A stretch of DNA of 64,000 nt from Leptidea sinapis (taxonomy: Eukaryota > Arthropoda > Insecta > Lepidoptera > Pieridae). Of the stretch, positions 35,110 to 46,410 are shown piece by piece (position 1 is the stretch's first letter; the number at the start of each line of letters is the position of its first letter). Where the stretch lies: NCBI RefSeq assembly GCF_905404315.1, contig NC_066292.1, forward strand, positions 868,001-932,000. Direction: 5' to 3'. The notes under the pieces were generated by a model. It ran no database searches. It had not been told where the DNA came from and saw nothing but the letters and a program-made list of their open reading frames with translations. The position numbers and the translations under genes were made by a program.

Positions 35110-35399
35110 ACAACTCAACCTTTGTAGATTACAGATGTTTTATACATTATTATCTTCGTGGCAGCCGCATGCGGGCAAGTTGGTGTAGATTTAGTGAACT
35201 TGACTAATAAGCATTTAATTATTTGTGTACACAACTTCAAGCGTTTCTTCCCGCAGCACAAGTAAAACTCATAACATAAGGTTTCGGAGTCATTTCAGTG
35301 TAGTTTTGTAGAGCTGTAGGATACTATTGCTCCTTATTACTCTGAGAGCCTGTCGCCAATAATCATAATTAATTTATATGTATAAAATCTCACTTCTGG

Positions 35400-35545
35400 G
35401 ATTAATTAATAATAATCCGCTGAGTTTCTTGCGCCCATTCTTCTCAGGTCTGAGGCAGTCTCTTTTGAATGGGTGGTAGATTTTGACGTTCAATAAGTGA
35501 TTTTAAATCCTATTTTGAATAAAAATATTTGAATTTTATGAATTT
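35400..35545 (+). repeat. LINE/SINE 3' region R2, second member (copy 1)
   Basis: Contains CTGAGTTTCTTGCGCCCATTC, TCAGGTCTGAGGCAGTCTC and GAATGGGTGGTAGATTTTGA, with a TTGAATAAAAATATTTGAAT tail. Copy 2 at 40846-40991. Confidence 0.65.
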
Positions 35546-36535
35546 TGAATTACATAAATAAAAGTTATAATTAAAATACTTCATAACAATACTCCCGCCT
35601 TCATTGCCTCTCCGACTTCATGTAGAGGAACTAATTAAAATAACGTTAAAATGTTACAGCTTTCCATGTCAAATGTGTTTTAACGAAAATGCCACGAGAT
35701 TTTTTTTCGGGGTCAAACTTTTGACATTAATTATAATATTATGTTTACTTGTTTTTAGAATTAATTTTCGCATGTTTAATATAACATTTGATTCCATCTG
35801 TCTATTTCGTACAAAATATTTAGTGCCGATTTCGACTTATTATAATATATGATTACTTAATAATCTTTTTTTTAATTAAGTTGTTCTTAGTAATAATACT
35901 CTACCCTCGCATTTCTTTGCACTTTTACACGTAAATAAATTTACAAAATGGATTTTTGATATACAATATGTTTAAAATTAGAATATAATTTAAAATATTT
36001 ACAGATCGTTCTAAAGTGACACAGTCAACTGAGAATTTTCTTAGAGTAAACCAGTGGACTTTATCGGGAGAGAAGCATAAAATATTTGAATTATCTTTTA
36101 CTTTTTAAAACGTTTTTTAACTTTATTTGTAGCATTTCAAACATTATTAAAAGTTCTTCAGATTTGTAGCGAGTGAAATAAATAATAATATCCTGTAAGT
36201 CAGACATCTAGGTGTGAGTGGAAACCACGTGAAAATATTTCCTTACATACATATATACATACAGCGTATATAATATAAACGTATTTAACTATGAAACAAA
36301 ATATTTCTACTGCGTTATCTGGATAACCCAACTCTATTCTTATGAAGCCCTCGTTTAGAAAAGATCGCAAAATGGTTTTCAATAAAAGTGATTTACGCGC
36401 TCACTATTTCCAATATAAAATAATCTTTTTTTAACATCACCACTCTCCAATGAGGCGTCAATAATTGCGATTTTTCTAGGTTTATATAACACAGTTTTAA
36501 ATAGAAAATACGTACCAATTCTTAAGACTGACAGC

Positions 36536-36549
36536 AATTTTTTTTCAGT
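36536..36549. other. 14-bp junction between tandem copies
   Basis: AATTTTTTTTCAGT lies between the last shared base of copy 1 (after GACTGACAGC) and the first shared base of copy 2 (TTTTGATTAATTGTG). It is not present after copy 2, so the repeat is tandem with a short filler. Confidence 0.8.
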
Positions 36550-37043
36550 TTTTGATTAATTGTGAAGTTTTCTGTTTAAATTTAGTTCATTGTTTACAAC
36601 GGGAATGTTTTATAAACTTGCATAAAATCTGTGAATTGAATAGATATCCTTGTAAAGTTTAAATTGACGATAATTGAAATTGAAAAGAAAATATTGAGGT
36701 GGTATGGTTACATAGGTAGGAAGGATAAAAGAAATTTGACTGCACAAATTTATAGGACATATTATGTGGAAAAACTTCGCGAAGAACCTACCATGATACA
36801 ATACACGATATGAAAGATAACCTAAAGGGGATAGGTACGGGTCAAGAAAAGCTTGAACAAAAAATAGAATAAGAATGCTTGTAGGAAAGGGTTTATGAAA
36901 GTCGTAGAAACCAGGTTTCGTTCGAAGACGCAATTGTGTGTATGTAAGATATTATACTAACATCATAACTCGAACTTTTGTTATACCTAGTAAAATCTTA
37001 TAGAAGTGGGCATGTATAGTTTACATATTTTTTTTTGAAAATG

Positions 37044-37152
37044 AGGGACGAGATTCCGATGTTTATTGATACGCCCTGCCCATTACAATGCAGTGCCGCT
37101 TAGGATTCTTGAAAAATCCAAAAATTCTGAGTGGCACTACAATTGCTAGTCT
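37044..37152 (+). mobile_element. Dispersed repeat R1 fragment (copy 2)
   Basis: Duplicate of 31598-31706. Confidence 0.6.
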
Positions 37153-38322
37153 GTCTGTCTTAGTCCCATACTATATATTGCTCGTGTAACTCTTTTCTAC
37201 AGCACAATATATACTATATTATAATATATCCTCATAATAATATACCTTATGACATAATGCTGTGAAAGTAACCAAAAATACACCAATCTTAGAGTTTCAC
37301 TATTTAGAATAGCACAATTACATACAGACTGTAATTTCCCCTGAATATGATCTGAAGGCACCTGCGGTCGCGTGATCCTTTGCGCCGCGGGGCACTTGAA
37401 ACTCGACACCGCACACACTTGATATGTTTACGTTATTGCTTGTTTTTAGAAAAATACTCAATGGATCATCATCGGGTCTTTTTTATAAGATTGAGAGACG
37501 ACTCAGCTCGATTATTGCTAACTAATAATGTTAGTTAAAAGGATTAAAAACACAAGAGGTACAAAAATGTTACATTATGAGTTCTATATGCGATAAAATA
37601 CAGAATAAATTGTATTTCAATAAAGTGTTTTATTGTTACAATATTTTTTAATCTGAATTTCATACAAACATATTACGATAAGAGTCTCGAAACTTTCAAT
37701 ACTTATCATTCGCATCATCAATTTTCGCGCGTTAATCAAATACCTACTTCGTGTAGTAGTCAATGTAACATTTGAAGTTTCTTCTAAAATATTACTTTAT
37801 GCCAATTCACATTGACTTCAATGTCAAAAACACTGAGAAAGTTTTGTTTTAAAATTAGAGTTTTGTTCGACGTCACCTTGCAGTTGCCTCACAGGCAAGG
37901 CTGTAGATGGGTTGCGATTTAGGTAGCATCGCCGATTTGCCAATATAGTGCAGGGAAGGATAACCAAATGTCTTTCATGTAAAATCGTAGCGCAATGACA
38001 CTAATTTTCACATTAAAAATACTATACCAAATGCTTATAAAATATATGCATTTATAATATCAGGATTGCAATTTTCTCATACAAAATACAATAACCAATA
38101 TTGAATATACAACATCGATATTGCATTTAGATTTCCGAAACTGCGATATAATGTTCATTAAAGGTTTCACTTCAACAGCTCTGACCAAAGCCTCACACGG
38201 TTGCATAATATGCTTTCGTATTCGCTTGCTTTATGCTTCTGTGTATAATGAAATATTTTACAGTAAAGTAGGGAAAAGGTTTCTTTTTCTCTTAACACAA
38301 GACATTATTACTAGTTTACTTA

Positions 38323-38643
38323 ATTTTTTTATGGAAAAGGAGGACAAACGAGCGCACGGGTCACCTGGTGTTAAGTGATCATCGCCGCCAGCATTCTCCT
38401 GCAACACCAGAGGAATCACAGGATCGTTGCCGGACTTTAAGGAGGGTGTACACACTTTTTTTGAAGGTTCCCATGTCGTATGGTACCGGAAATACAGCAC
38501 AAGGAAGCTCATTCCACAGCTTTGTTATAGTACGTGAAAGAAAGCTCCTTGAAAACTGCACTGTGGAGGACCGCCACACAACCAGATAGTGGGGATGATA
38601 TCCTAATTTGTGGCGTGTCGTGCGAAGGTGGAACTCGGTTGTT
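38323..38643 (-). pseudogene. Jockey/CR1-like LINE 3' fragment (copy 2)
   Basis: Duplicate of 32877-33197. It differs by a few bases, including VLYFRYH for VRYFRYH in an alternative frame and RTITK for RTLTK in the RT frame. Confidence 0.8.
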
Positions 38644-39160
38644 TTAGTAATAATAATAATTAATATAATAGTTTAATTTTCTTATATTTAATTACAGTAT
38701 ATAAAAGTGCCATTTTGTCCAGATGACATGATCCAGTTGCTTTAGAAATTTCAGAACTTCTGATTAAAAGAACACAATAAGTAGTTCTCCAAGTAGTCTC
38801 CTCTTGATGTTAACTTGACACTGACTCAAAATTCTGAGAAGAATGAAACAAGTGGAAATACTAAGGTCAGGGATACATGACGTATGCATTACCACCTCCA
38901 AGACAAACTCTCATAATTTTTACTGAGTGGCTGAAGAAATGCACTTTCTATCGATCAATTCCAGCCGCTTTCAATCAACTTTCTGCTTTAATCTCATTAC
39001 TTGTTGACAGTAGATATCCGAATCAATGATTCTGCCTGGCGCTAAAGCTCATAATAAACCATGCTCTTCCAATTCCACCATATATGTATTACGAAATTTT
39101 AAAGAATTGTTACAAAACGTTTATGTAGGATACTATAGCATAAACGATTTTCTTAATGAT

Positions 39161-39371
39161 ACCACAGACTGGGAATGAAGTGAACACTCTCAGCCTCTAG
39201 AATTATAAATGTTTATTGCGCGATATGACATTGTAATCCATATTTTAAAAAAAAGCCCGCTCAATTTCTTGCACCCGTTCTTCTCAAGTCTGAGGCAGTC
39301 TATTTTGAATGGGTGGTAGTTTCTGACGTACAATAAGTGATTTTGAATAAAAATAATATATGAATTTAAAT
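39161..39371 (+). repeat. LINE/SINE 3' region R2 (copy 2)
   Basis: Duplicate of 33715-33925. Confidence 0.6.
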
Positions 39372-39442
39372 TTATACAGAGCATTTTTATTTTATTTATA
39401 TTATATATTTATATTATTTTATTGTGTTATGTTTTTTATAAT

Positions 39443-39753
39443 GAAAATATGGGACGAGACGAGCAGGACGTTCAGCTGATGGTTATTGATACGCCATGCC
39501 CATAACAATGCAGTACCGCTCAGGATTATTGAAAAACCTAAAAAGTCTGAGCGGCACTACAATTGCGCTCGTCACCATTGACACATAAGTTGTCAAGTCT
39601 CATTTGCCCAGTAATTTCACTAGCTACGGCGCCCCTCAGACCGAAACACAGTAATGCCTACACATTACTGCTTCACAGCAGAAATAGGTGCCGTTATGGG
39701 TACCACACCTATAATCTAGCCGGCATACGGTGTAAACGAGCCTCCCACTTAAT
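39443..39753 (+). mobile_element. Dispersed repeat R1 (copy 2)
   Basis: Duplicate of 33997-34307. Confidence 0.75.
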
Positions 39754-40304
39754 GTGACGAATTTATCTCGTCCAAAACGTTTCGGTTTCATTACATCTCA
39801 ATAAAGAATCGCAAATGAGTACACTTTTTATTAGGTTTCTTACGGTCAGCTCGAGTGTCACTCAAATGTCGAGATTTTTCGTGTATCTACATTATACAAA
39901 TGCGTGAGACCTATTTTGTGGTCACTTTTTAGTTCTTCACCTATATCCTAACTACTAATTTGCCAACCTTGCTTCATTTTTTTAAAAACAGCATCCGTTT
40001 TACCTGTAACAGGGTGACTAGAGCACCTCCCTAGCCCAAAGCCCTCCCAAGCCAAATTTGTGGACGAAAGATTTCACGTGGCTTGCGTTGCATTTTTACT
40101 GTCATAGCAATGAAATTTGAAAACGTATCGAATTCCTTCATTAAATGCAATCATTTTGTGAGAAAGAAAATAAAACGAAAAATAATTGGAGACAATATTT
40201 TACTAATCTGTTTCTTTAATATTTTAAATATTACTTTTTTAATGTTATTAACACCAGCCAAATTACTAGCCAGTACAGTCAAAGAGATTTTATAATATAC
40301 TATA

Positions 40305-40555
40305 ACGGCTTCACAAATAAAATTCGCATAAAGTTATAACTAAACATAAAACAAGAAAATATAAAATGTTAACAAATAGACATTTTGCTTACGATCGGTT
40401 AATTCGGACGTTTAACGTTATTTTCAAGGCATTCATTGGGAAAACTTCAGAATTATCATTGTATTGACAGCGTTGTCAACGATATTGTAAACATTTTGCA
40501 TATTTTTTGTTTATGCTTAGTTATAACTTTATACCAAGTTTATTTGTAAGGCCGT
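40305..40555. mobile_element. MITE with approximately 55-bp inverted repeats (copy 2)
   Basis: Duplicate of 34859-35109. Confidence 0.7.
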
Positions 40556-40845
40556 ACAACTCAACCTTTGTAGATTACAGATGTTTTATACATTATTATC
40601 TTCGTGGCAGCCGCATGCGGGCAAGTTGGTGTAGATTTAGTGAACTTGACTAATAAGCATTTAATTATTTGTGTACACAACTTCAAGCGTTTCTTCCCGC
40701 AGCACAAGTAAAACTCATAACATAAGGTTTCGGAGTCATTTCAGTGTAGTTTTGTAGAGCTGTAGGATACTATTGCTCCTTATTACTCTGAGAGCCTGTC
40801 GCCAATAATCATAATTAATTTATATGTATAAAATCTCACTTCTGG

Positions 40846-40991
40846 GATTAATTAATAATAATCCGCTGAGTTTCTTGCGCCCATTCTTCTCAGGTCTGAG
40901 GCAGTCTCTTTTGAATGGGTGGTAGATTTTGACGTTCAATAAGTGATTTTAAATCCTATTTTGAATAAAAATATTTGAATTTTATGAATTT
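40846..40991 (+). repeat. LINE/SINE 3' region R2, second member (copy 2)
   Basis: Duplicate of 35400-35545. The 471-bp insertion begins 25 bp further on. Confidence 0.65.
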
Positions 40992-41016
40992 TGAATTACA
41001 TAAATAAAAGTTATAA

Positions 41017-41487
41017 CAAAATTTTATGAACGATGTGGGACTTCAATCCGCAACATATCGCGTTCCATGCGAGCGCTCTTTCCAACTGAGCCAACCGTTC
41101 GAGTGACGTATCGTGTATAAAATCTTGTATGCTTTGTTCAACTCTCAGGTTGTGGCTTCAGCTACAACTTGCACGGAACGCGAGAGGTCGCGGTTTCGAG
41201 TCCCACATCGTTGATAAAATTTTGTTTTCAGTTTTATTTGTATTGACTTTTCAATAAAATAAGATTTTAAATACTGTAAATATATAATTTTAATTTTATT
41301 CTCTCGGCGTTAGTGCTGATAGAGTATCGCACTAACGCTGAGAGAAGCAAATTAGACTAGGTTTAATTAAATTACAAGGTGTTTAAAAACGTAATATCAA
41401 CTTGTTAAAATAAAACTGTTTTGAGAAAAAATTTGCTTGCACACCGTTTTTCAGTGCCAAATTAATTTTCGCTGCCACGAAAAGTAC
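41017..41487. mobile_element. Insertion with inverted tRNA-like ends, target duplication ATAA
   Basis: Present only in duplication copy 2; the empty site is at about 35571-35574 in copy 1. ATAA flanks it at 41013-41016 and 41488-41491. Its first part is a foldback: 41017-41042 pairs with 41199-41224 at 25 of 26 positions. On the minus strand from about 41100 to 41033 it reads like a tRNA, with an A-box-like TTGGCTCAGTTGG and a GCTC/GAGC D-stem, a seven-base anticodon-like loop, and a B-box-like GGATTGAAGTCC. On the plus strand, 41190-41210 carries a second T-arm-like GGTTTCGAGTCC. The right part holds a 16-bp hairpin (41301-41344, one mismatch, around GGCGTTAGTGC). A related single tRNA-like head lies at 49865-50010. 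It is probably a SINE or SINE-derived foldback element. Confidence 0.8.
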
Positions 41488-42743
41488 ATAATTAAAATAC
41501 TTCATAACAATACTCCCGCCTTCATTGCCTCTCCGACTTCATGTAGAGGAACTAATTAAAATAACGTTAAAATGTTACAGCTTTCCATGTCAAATGTGTT
41601 TTAACGAAAATGCCACGAGATTTTTTTTCGGGGTCAAACATTTGACATTAATTATAATATAATGTTTACTTGTTTTTAGAATTAATTTTCGCATGTTTAA
41701 TATAACATTTGATTCCATCTGTCTATTTCGTACAAAATATTTAGTGCCGATTTCGACTTATTATAATATATGATTACTTAATAATCTTTTTTTTAATTAA
41801 GTTGTTCTTAGTAATAATACTCTACCCTCGCATTTCTTTGCACTTTTACACGTAAATAAATTTACAAAATGGATTTTTGATATACAATATGTTTAAAATT
41901 AGAATATAATTTAAAATATTTACAGATCGTTCTAAAGTGACACAGTCAACTGAGAATTTTCTTAGAGTAAATCAGTGGACTTTATCGGGAGAGAAGCATA
42001 AAATATTTGAATTATCTTTTACTTTTTAAAACGTTTTTTAACTTTATTTGTAGCATTTCAAACATTATTAAAAGTTCTTCAGATTTGTAGCGAGTGAAAT
42101 AAATAATAATATCCTGTAAGTCAGACATCTAGGTGTGAGTGGAAACCACGTGAAAATATTTCCTTACATACATATATACATACAGCGTATATAATATAAA
42201 CGTATTTAACTATGAAACAAAATATTTCTACTGCGTTATCTGGATAACCCAACTCTATTCTTATGAAGCCCTCGTTTAGAAAAGATCGCAAAATGATTTT
42301 CAATAAAAGTGATTTACGCGCTCACTATTTCCAATATAAAAGAATCTTTTTTTAACATCACCACTCTCCAATGAGGCGTCAATAATTGCGATTTTTCTAG
42401 GTTTATATAACACAGTTTTAAATAGAAAATACGTACCAATTCTTAAGACTGACAGCGCTCTTGTTATGAATGTAAGTTGGTATATTTTGTATTATATTTT
42501 TGGGGGGTAAGGGGGAAATCGATGATAGTATGTAATCGGCCCCAACTGCCAACCTCACCTGCTCGTGGTACCCCCTGCTAGACAACAGACGAGGCTATGG
42601 CGACCGACCAATGGCGGTATATCCATACACCTGGTCAGGAAACTGGCTGGTAGAGGTTACAGTGACCTTGGAGTATAAATTACCCCAAAAATATCTGGCG
42701 CAGAAGGCAACGGGAAACCACTGCGGCTACTGTCCCATGAGAG

Positions 42744-43786
42744 TTGAAAAGAGAATGTTTGCCTAGCAACCCGCGTAGCGACCGGCGTCCTGGATTTTCC
42801 GGGGCTCAGGATGGGAAATTGGCTACCGGCCATGGTGGAGCAGGCAACCAGGCTGCCCATGGAAAATATGTTACTGGGAGAAACATTAACCTACGCAAAC
42901 AACTAAGCTTTGGTACCTGGAACGTTAGAGGACTCCTAGACGACGGGAAACTCCATATTCTGGAAAATGAAATTTAGTGCTGTAATATGACAATAACTAG
43001 AATCAGTGAAACGCACTGGAAAAACAGTGGCCACCGTGACTCCGAAAAATACACCTTCTACTTCTCCGGAAATGAAACAAGCAAGTTACTCTGGGGTAGC
43101 CCTTGCAATTACATAAAGACTGAATCGGTCTGTTCTAGGATATAACCCCGTCAGTGATAGAATAATATCCATGAAACTATATGCATCACCAGCTCCACTG
43201 AACGTAATCCAGGTCTATGCTCCTACAAGCACTGCCAACGATAATGATGTTGAAAAGTTTTATAATGAACTCGAAATCTGTATAACTAAGATACCTAGAC
43301 GAGAATTGCTTATCATCATCGGAGACTTCAACTCAAAAGTTGGAACCACCATAAATGATTTTGATCTCCGTAATATTGTTGGAAAATATGGACTTGGTGT
43401 TAGGAATTCAAGGGGAGAACGACTGATAGAGTTTGCTGCGAATAACGACCTGACTATTATGAACACCGCTTTCAAGCATCACGCAAGACGGTTATACACG
43501 TGGGTCTCGCCTGATGAAGCACCGTAACCAAATCGACTACATCCTAATAAGATCTAGATGGAGGAGCTCAGTTACGAATGTACATACCTTGCCAGGTGCT
43601 GACTGTCACTTGGATCACCAACTATTAATCGGCAAACTGAAATTGAAGTTGCAGAATGCGAGACCAGCTAAGCATACAAAGAGAATAGAAATACTAGATA
43701 AAAGATTATTCACAGAATCACTTGTACCAAATCAAATCAAATCAAATCTTTATGGCTTTCCGCAAAGAAATTTATCAAAGAGGTAG
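42744..43786 (+). pseudogene. RTE-type endonuclease domain, frameshifted
   Basis: This encodes the AP-like endonuclease that nicks target DNA for target-primed reverse transcription. It starts with a basic leader, then LSFGTWNVRGLLDDGKLHIL (the family's N-terminal TWNVR motif). A TAG at 42975-42977 interrupts it, and the frame then continues with CCNMTITRISETHWKNSGH. A shift follows near 43085-43150. The next piece gives APLNVIQVYAPTS and LLIIIGDFNSKVG (catalytic GDFN). After another shift near 43515 come NQIDYILIRSRW and ADCHLDHQLLIGK, the terminal DH block, which has LDH where SDH is usual. A (CAAAT)-like run at 43729-43747 lies within the frame. At least three breaks make it non-functional. 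Confidence 0.82.
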
Positions 43787-43833
43787 TTACTGAGACACAA
43801 CCACCAAACCCTAACGCCAAACGACAACATTGG

Positions 43834-45701
43834 ATGTCAAAAGAGACATGGAAGCTAGTGGATGATCGTAGAAGTTTGAAAGCCAGTGGAGCAACAGTAT
43901 CTGAACTTAATAAAATAAGTGCTTTGATACAGGCCGAATATAGACACGACCGAAACAGTGCTTTAGCAAAGATATGTGAAGAACTTGAACAGCACTCCAT
44001 TAAGTATGAAACAAGGGATCTCCATAATAAGATACGCTTTCTAACTCGCACGTTTAAGCCGAAAACCTGGGCCATAGAGAACTCCGTTGGTGTAACAATA
44101 ACAGAAATAAAGGAAATTGTTACTATGTGGAGGAATTACTGTAAATCACTGTTTTCTGATGGCAACACTGTGCAGAACGACATCAGCGCGGTATTTTGTG
44201 TTGATGAACAAGAACCTTCAATATTGAAAGATGAAGTACGTGCTGCAGTCCTGCGTCTTAAGAGCAATAAGGCCGTGGGAGTTGATGACTTGCCTATAGA
44301 AGTTTTTAAGGCCATGGGAGAAACGGGGGTTGAGGTCTTACACACTATCTGCTGCAAAATTTGGGAAACAGGGTGTTGGCCAATTGAATGGTCACATTCC
44401 TTATTCATTCCGCTGCATAAGAAAGGATCTACGAAAAAATGCAATAACTATAGACTGATTTCTCTTATATCCCATGCCAGCAAGGTACTACTCCACATCT
44501 TGAATACAAGACTTCAGGTCTATTTGTCACATCAAATCGCACCCGAACAAGCTGGTTTCGTTAAAGGTAGAGGAACACGAGAGCAAATACTTGTGATCCG
44601 TCAAGTCATAGAGAAAGCTAGGGAGTTCAATACCCCTCTATACATCTGCTTTGTTGATTTTCGGAAAGCATTTTATACTGTTAAATGGACAAAACTTTGG
44701 CACGTACTATCACAAATGGGAGTACCTCGGCATTTGATACAACTCGTGTGGACGAAATAGACTCGACAAATTTTAAAACAGAGGGTGGCGTTCGACAGGG
44801 GTGTATCCTTTCACCTTTACTATTCAACATTTACACTGAGCACATAATGCGGATTGTTCTCGAGGACTGGGATAAAGGCATATCTGTCGGAGGGCGCAAA
44901 ATTTGTAATCTCAGATATGCGGACGACACTACACTATTTGCCCAATCAAAGGAGGATATTGAAGAACTACTAACACGTTTGGAAATAACCAGCTTTGAAT
45001 TCGGACTGGCCATCAACAGAGTTAAAACCAAGATGATGATAGTAGACCGCGTAAATAGCAACAGGGTAGAATTTCAACACATTGCCAACTGTGAGGTGGT
45101 GCCAACCTACACCTATCTTGGTTCTACTATCTCCAATACTGGAGGTTGCGAGATGGAAATCCGAAGGCGATGTGCTATAACCAGATCTGCGGTAGAGAAG
45201 CTCAATAAGATCTGAAAGGACAGAAGGATCACCAAAACCACCAAGGTTCGACTTATGAGGTGTCTTGTTTTTCCAATCTTCCTCTACTGGGCTGAAACCT
45301 GGTCCCCTAGACTTCAAGACCGCCGCAAAATTGATGCCTTAGAGATGTGGTGTTGGAGACGACTCCTGAAGATCCCTTGGACGGCTTTCCGAACCAACAA
45401 TTCCATCTTAAAAGAACTGAAGATAAAAGAAAGGCTATCGTCGACTGTACATCTACGAATTCTGAAGTTCTTTGGTCACATCTCCAGAAATGAAGGATCG
45501 ATTGAGCGGTTGATAGTGCAGGGGAAGGTGGAGGGCAAAAGAGCGAGAGGACGCTCACCCACACGATGGACGGACCTTATCAAAACAGTGACCCAGACAC
45601 CTATTGTGGAGTGCTCCCGCAATGCTGCAAACCGTCAAAAGTGGCGGAGCATCGCGAGGGAGGCAGTGCGACCCATAACTGTGGAGACCAACGGCGACTA
45701 A
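43834..45701 (+). pseudogene. RTE-type reverse transcriptase and C-terminal tail, broken
   Basis: The frame at 43834-44760 carries the RT fingers: NKAVGVDDLPIEVFKA (RT2-like), WSHSLFIPLHKKGS, NNYRLISLISHASKVL, PEQAGFVKGRGTREQI, and motif A as CFVDFRKAFYTV, which keeps the first Asp but has Tyr for the usual second. A frameshift near 44740-44757 moves into the frame ending at 45215. That frame has VRQGCILSPLLFNIY (motif B) and LRYADDTTLFA (motif C, the catalytic YADD intact), then YLGSTIS (motif E-like). A TGA at 45213-45215 replaces an expected Trp (KI*KDRRITK). The same frame then continues to a natural stop at 45699-45701 through WRRLLKIPW, LKFFGHISRNEGS and SPTRWTDLIKTV, the standard RTE tail. 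Only a frameshift and one nonsense codon separate it from an open frame. Confidence 0.88.
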
Positions 45702-45770
45702 TGTTGCGTCATCTTGGCAACCACGACCACTCTGACAAGAATGAACGATTGAGAAGAAGAATATTTTAAC

Positions 45771-46007
45771 GCTGTTATATTCTTTACAGTGCCCGAGTGA
45801 ATAAGTTTGTTCACAGCTACTAAGTGTACGGTTTGGAAATCTGCTCTGCTGAGCTGTTAAATTACACTTAAATTTGTAGAAAATCAAACTACAAAATTTT
45901 ATGACCAGTTAATTGTGATGTACATATGCTAATTAATATGGTGCGAAAATATCAAAACAAATAACAGATATAATAATAGTTATTTATGCAAATGCGCATG
46001 ACCTATC
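45771..46007. other. Non-coding stretch
   Basis: Nothing recognisable apart from AT-rich sequence. Confidence 0.4.
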
Positions 46008-46083
46008 ATCATGGAAATCTTTGGAGGAGGCCTTTGTCCAGCAGTGGACGTCTTCCGGCTGATGATGGTGATGATGATGATGC
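46008..46083 (+). repeat. RTE-type 3' terminus with (GAT)n tail
   Basis: ATGGAAATCTTTGGAGGAGG, then CCTTTGTCCAGCAGTGGACG and TCTTCCGGCTGATGATGG followed by GAT repeats. This is the last approximately 70 bp of the RTE family found at both window ends, so an extremely 5'-truncated copy. It is distinct from the tail of the element ending at 45770. Confidence 0.7.
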
Positions 46084-46410
46084 AACTGTTGTGTAATAAG
46101 AGGTATTAAAATACGAATGTGGGTTTATCACACGAGGCAAAACCGAGTGTGATAATAGTATCACATGAGTGCTTTAATACCTAATTATCAACAGTGGCAT
46201 ACAAGACTTTATCAACACCCATGATGTGAATCCTCTATAAACGATTCTGAAACAGTTAGCTTAACATTAAAAAAGCCAGTCCTAGTAACGATTACATCAT
46301 CCAAACGAGTGTTGTAATGAAAACGGATGATGTAATGTTGTACTGAATTGAATTGCAACACTCAACACTGGATCATGTAGTTAACAATTGAACTTTAAAA
46401 ATATTAGACG
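46084..46410 (-). mobile_element. Foldback MITE family R4, minus orientation
   Basis: Its left end, AACTGTTGTGTAATAAGAGG, is the reverse complement of the right end of the 50.83-51.11 kb copy. It contains the CATCCAAACGAGTGTTGTAA core and an AAAAAGCCAGTCCTAGTAAC segment. Non-coding. It forms an inverted pair with 50831-51107, about 4.4 kb apart. Confidence 0.7.

Larger units (their letters stand above)
31104..36535. repeat. Tandem duplication, copy 1 (5432 bp)
   Basis: This block is repeated in direct orientation at 36550-42456 with a constant offset of 5446 up to about 41012, then 5921 after an insertion in copy 2. I counted only about ten single-base differences on reading (for example 32769, 33008, 35725 and 36028 regions) and no other length change. 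The block is composed of TE fragments (R1, LINE, R2 and a MITE) in AT-rich DNA and carries no host gene. Small frames inside it are identical in both copies only because the DNA is. Confidence 0.95.
36550..42456. repeat. Tandem duplication, copy 2 (5907 bp including an insertion)
   Basis: Direct repeat of 31104-36535. It carries a 471-bp insertion plus a 4-bp target duplication at 41013-41491, which accounts exactly for the change of offset from 5446 to 5921. Identity ends at GACTGACAGC (42456). The RTE-type element begins close after this point. Confidence 0.95.
42490..45770 (+). mobile_element. RTE-type non-LTR retrotransposon, nearly full-length but dead
   Basis: Plus-strand element with a GC-richer 5' leader (about 42535-42740), an apurinic-type endonuclease domain, a reverse transcriptase and an RTE-type C-terminal tail, ending shortly after the stop at 45699-45701. 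The 5' edge is not certain: the first base after the tandem duplication is 42457, and recognisable LINE sequence starts by about 42540. The coding region is broken by stops and frameshifts, described in the two entries below. No target-site duplication or clear tail was identified. It is the only element here with a full EN plus RT order. Confidence 0.85.

Noticed and set aside
36536..36549. Polypyrimidine plus CAG as a 3' splice site
   Set aside because: Resembles an acceptor by chance in T-rich DNA; no exon or open frame follows.
41033..41100. Possible functional tRNA gene on minus (Ser-like GGA anticodon loop)
   Set aside because: It lies inside a recent insertion with foldback ends. The T-arm has an extra base (GGATTGAAGTCC) and there is no good acceptor pairing.
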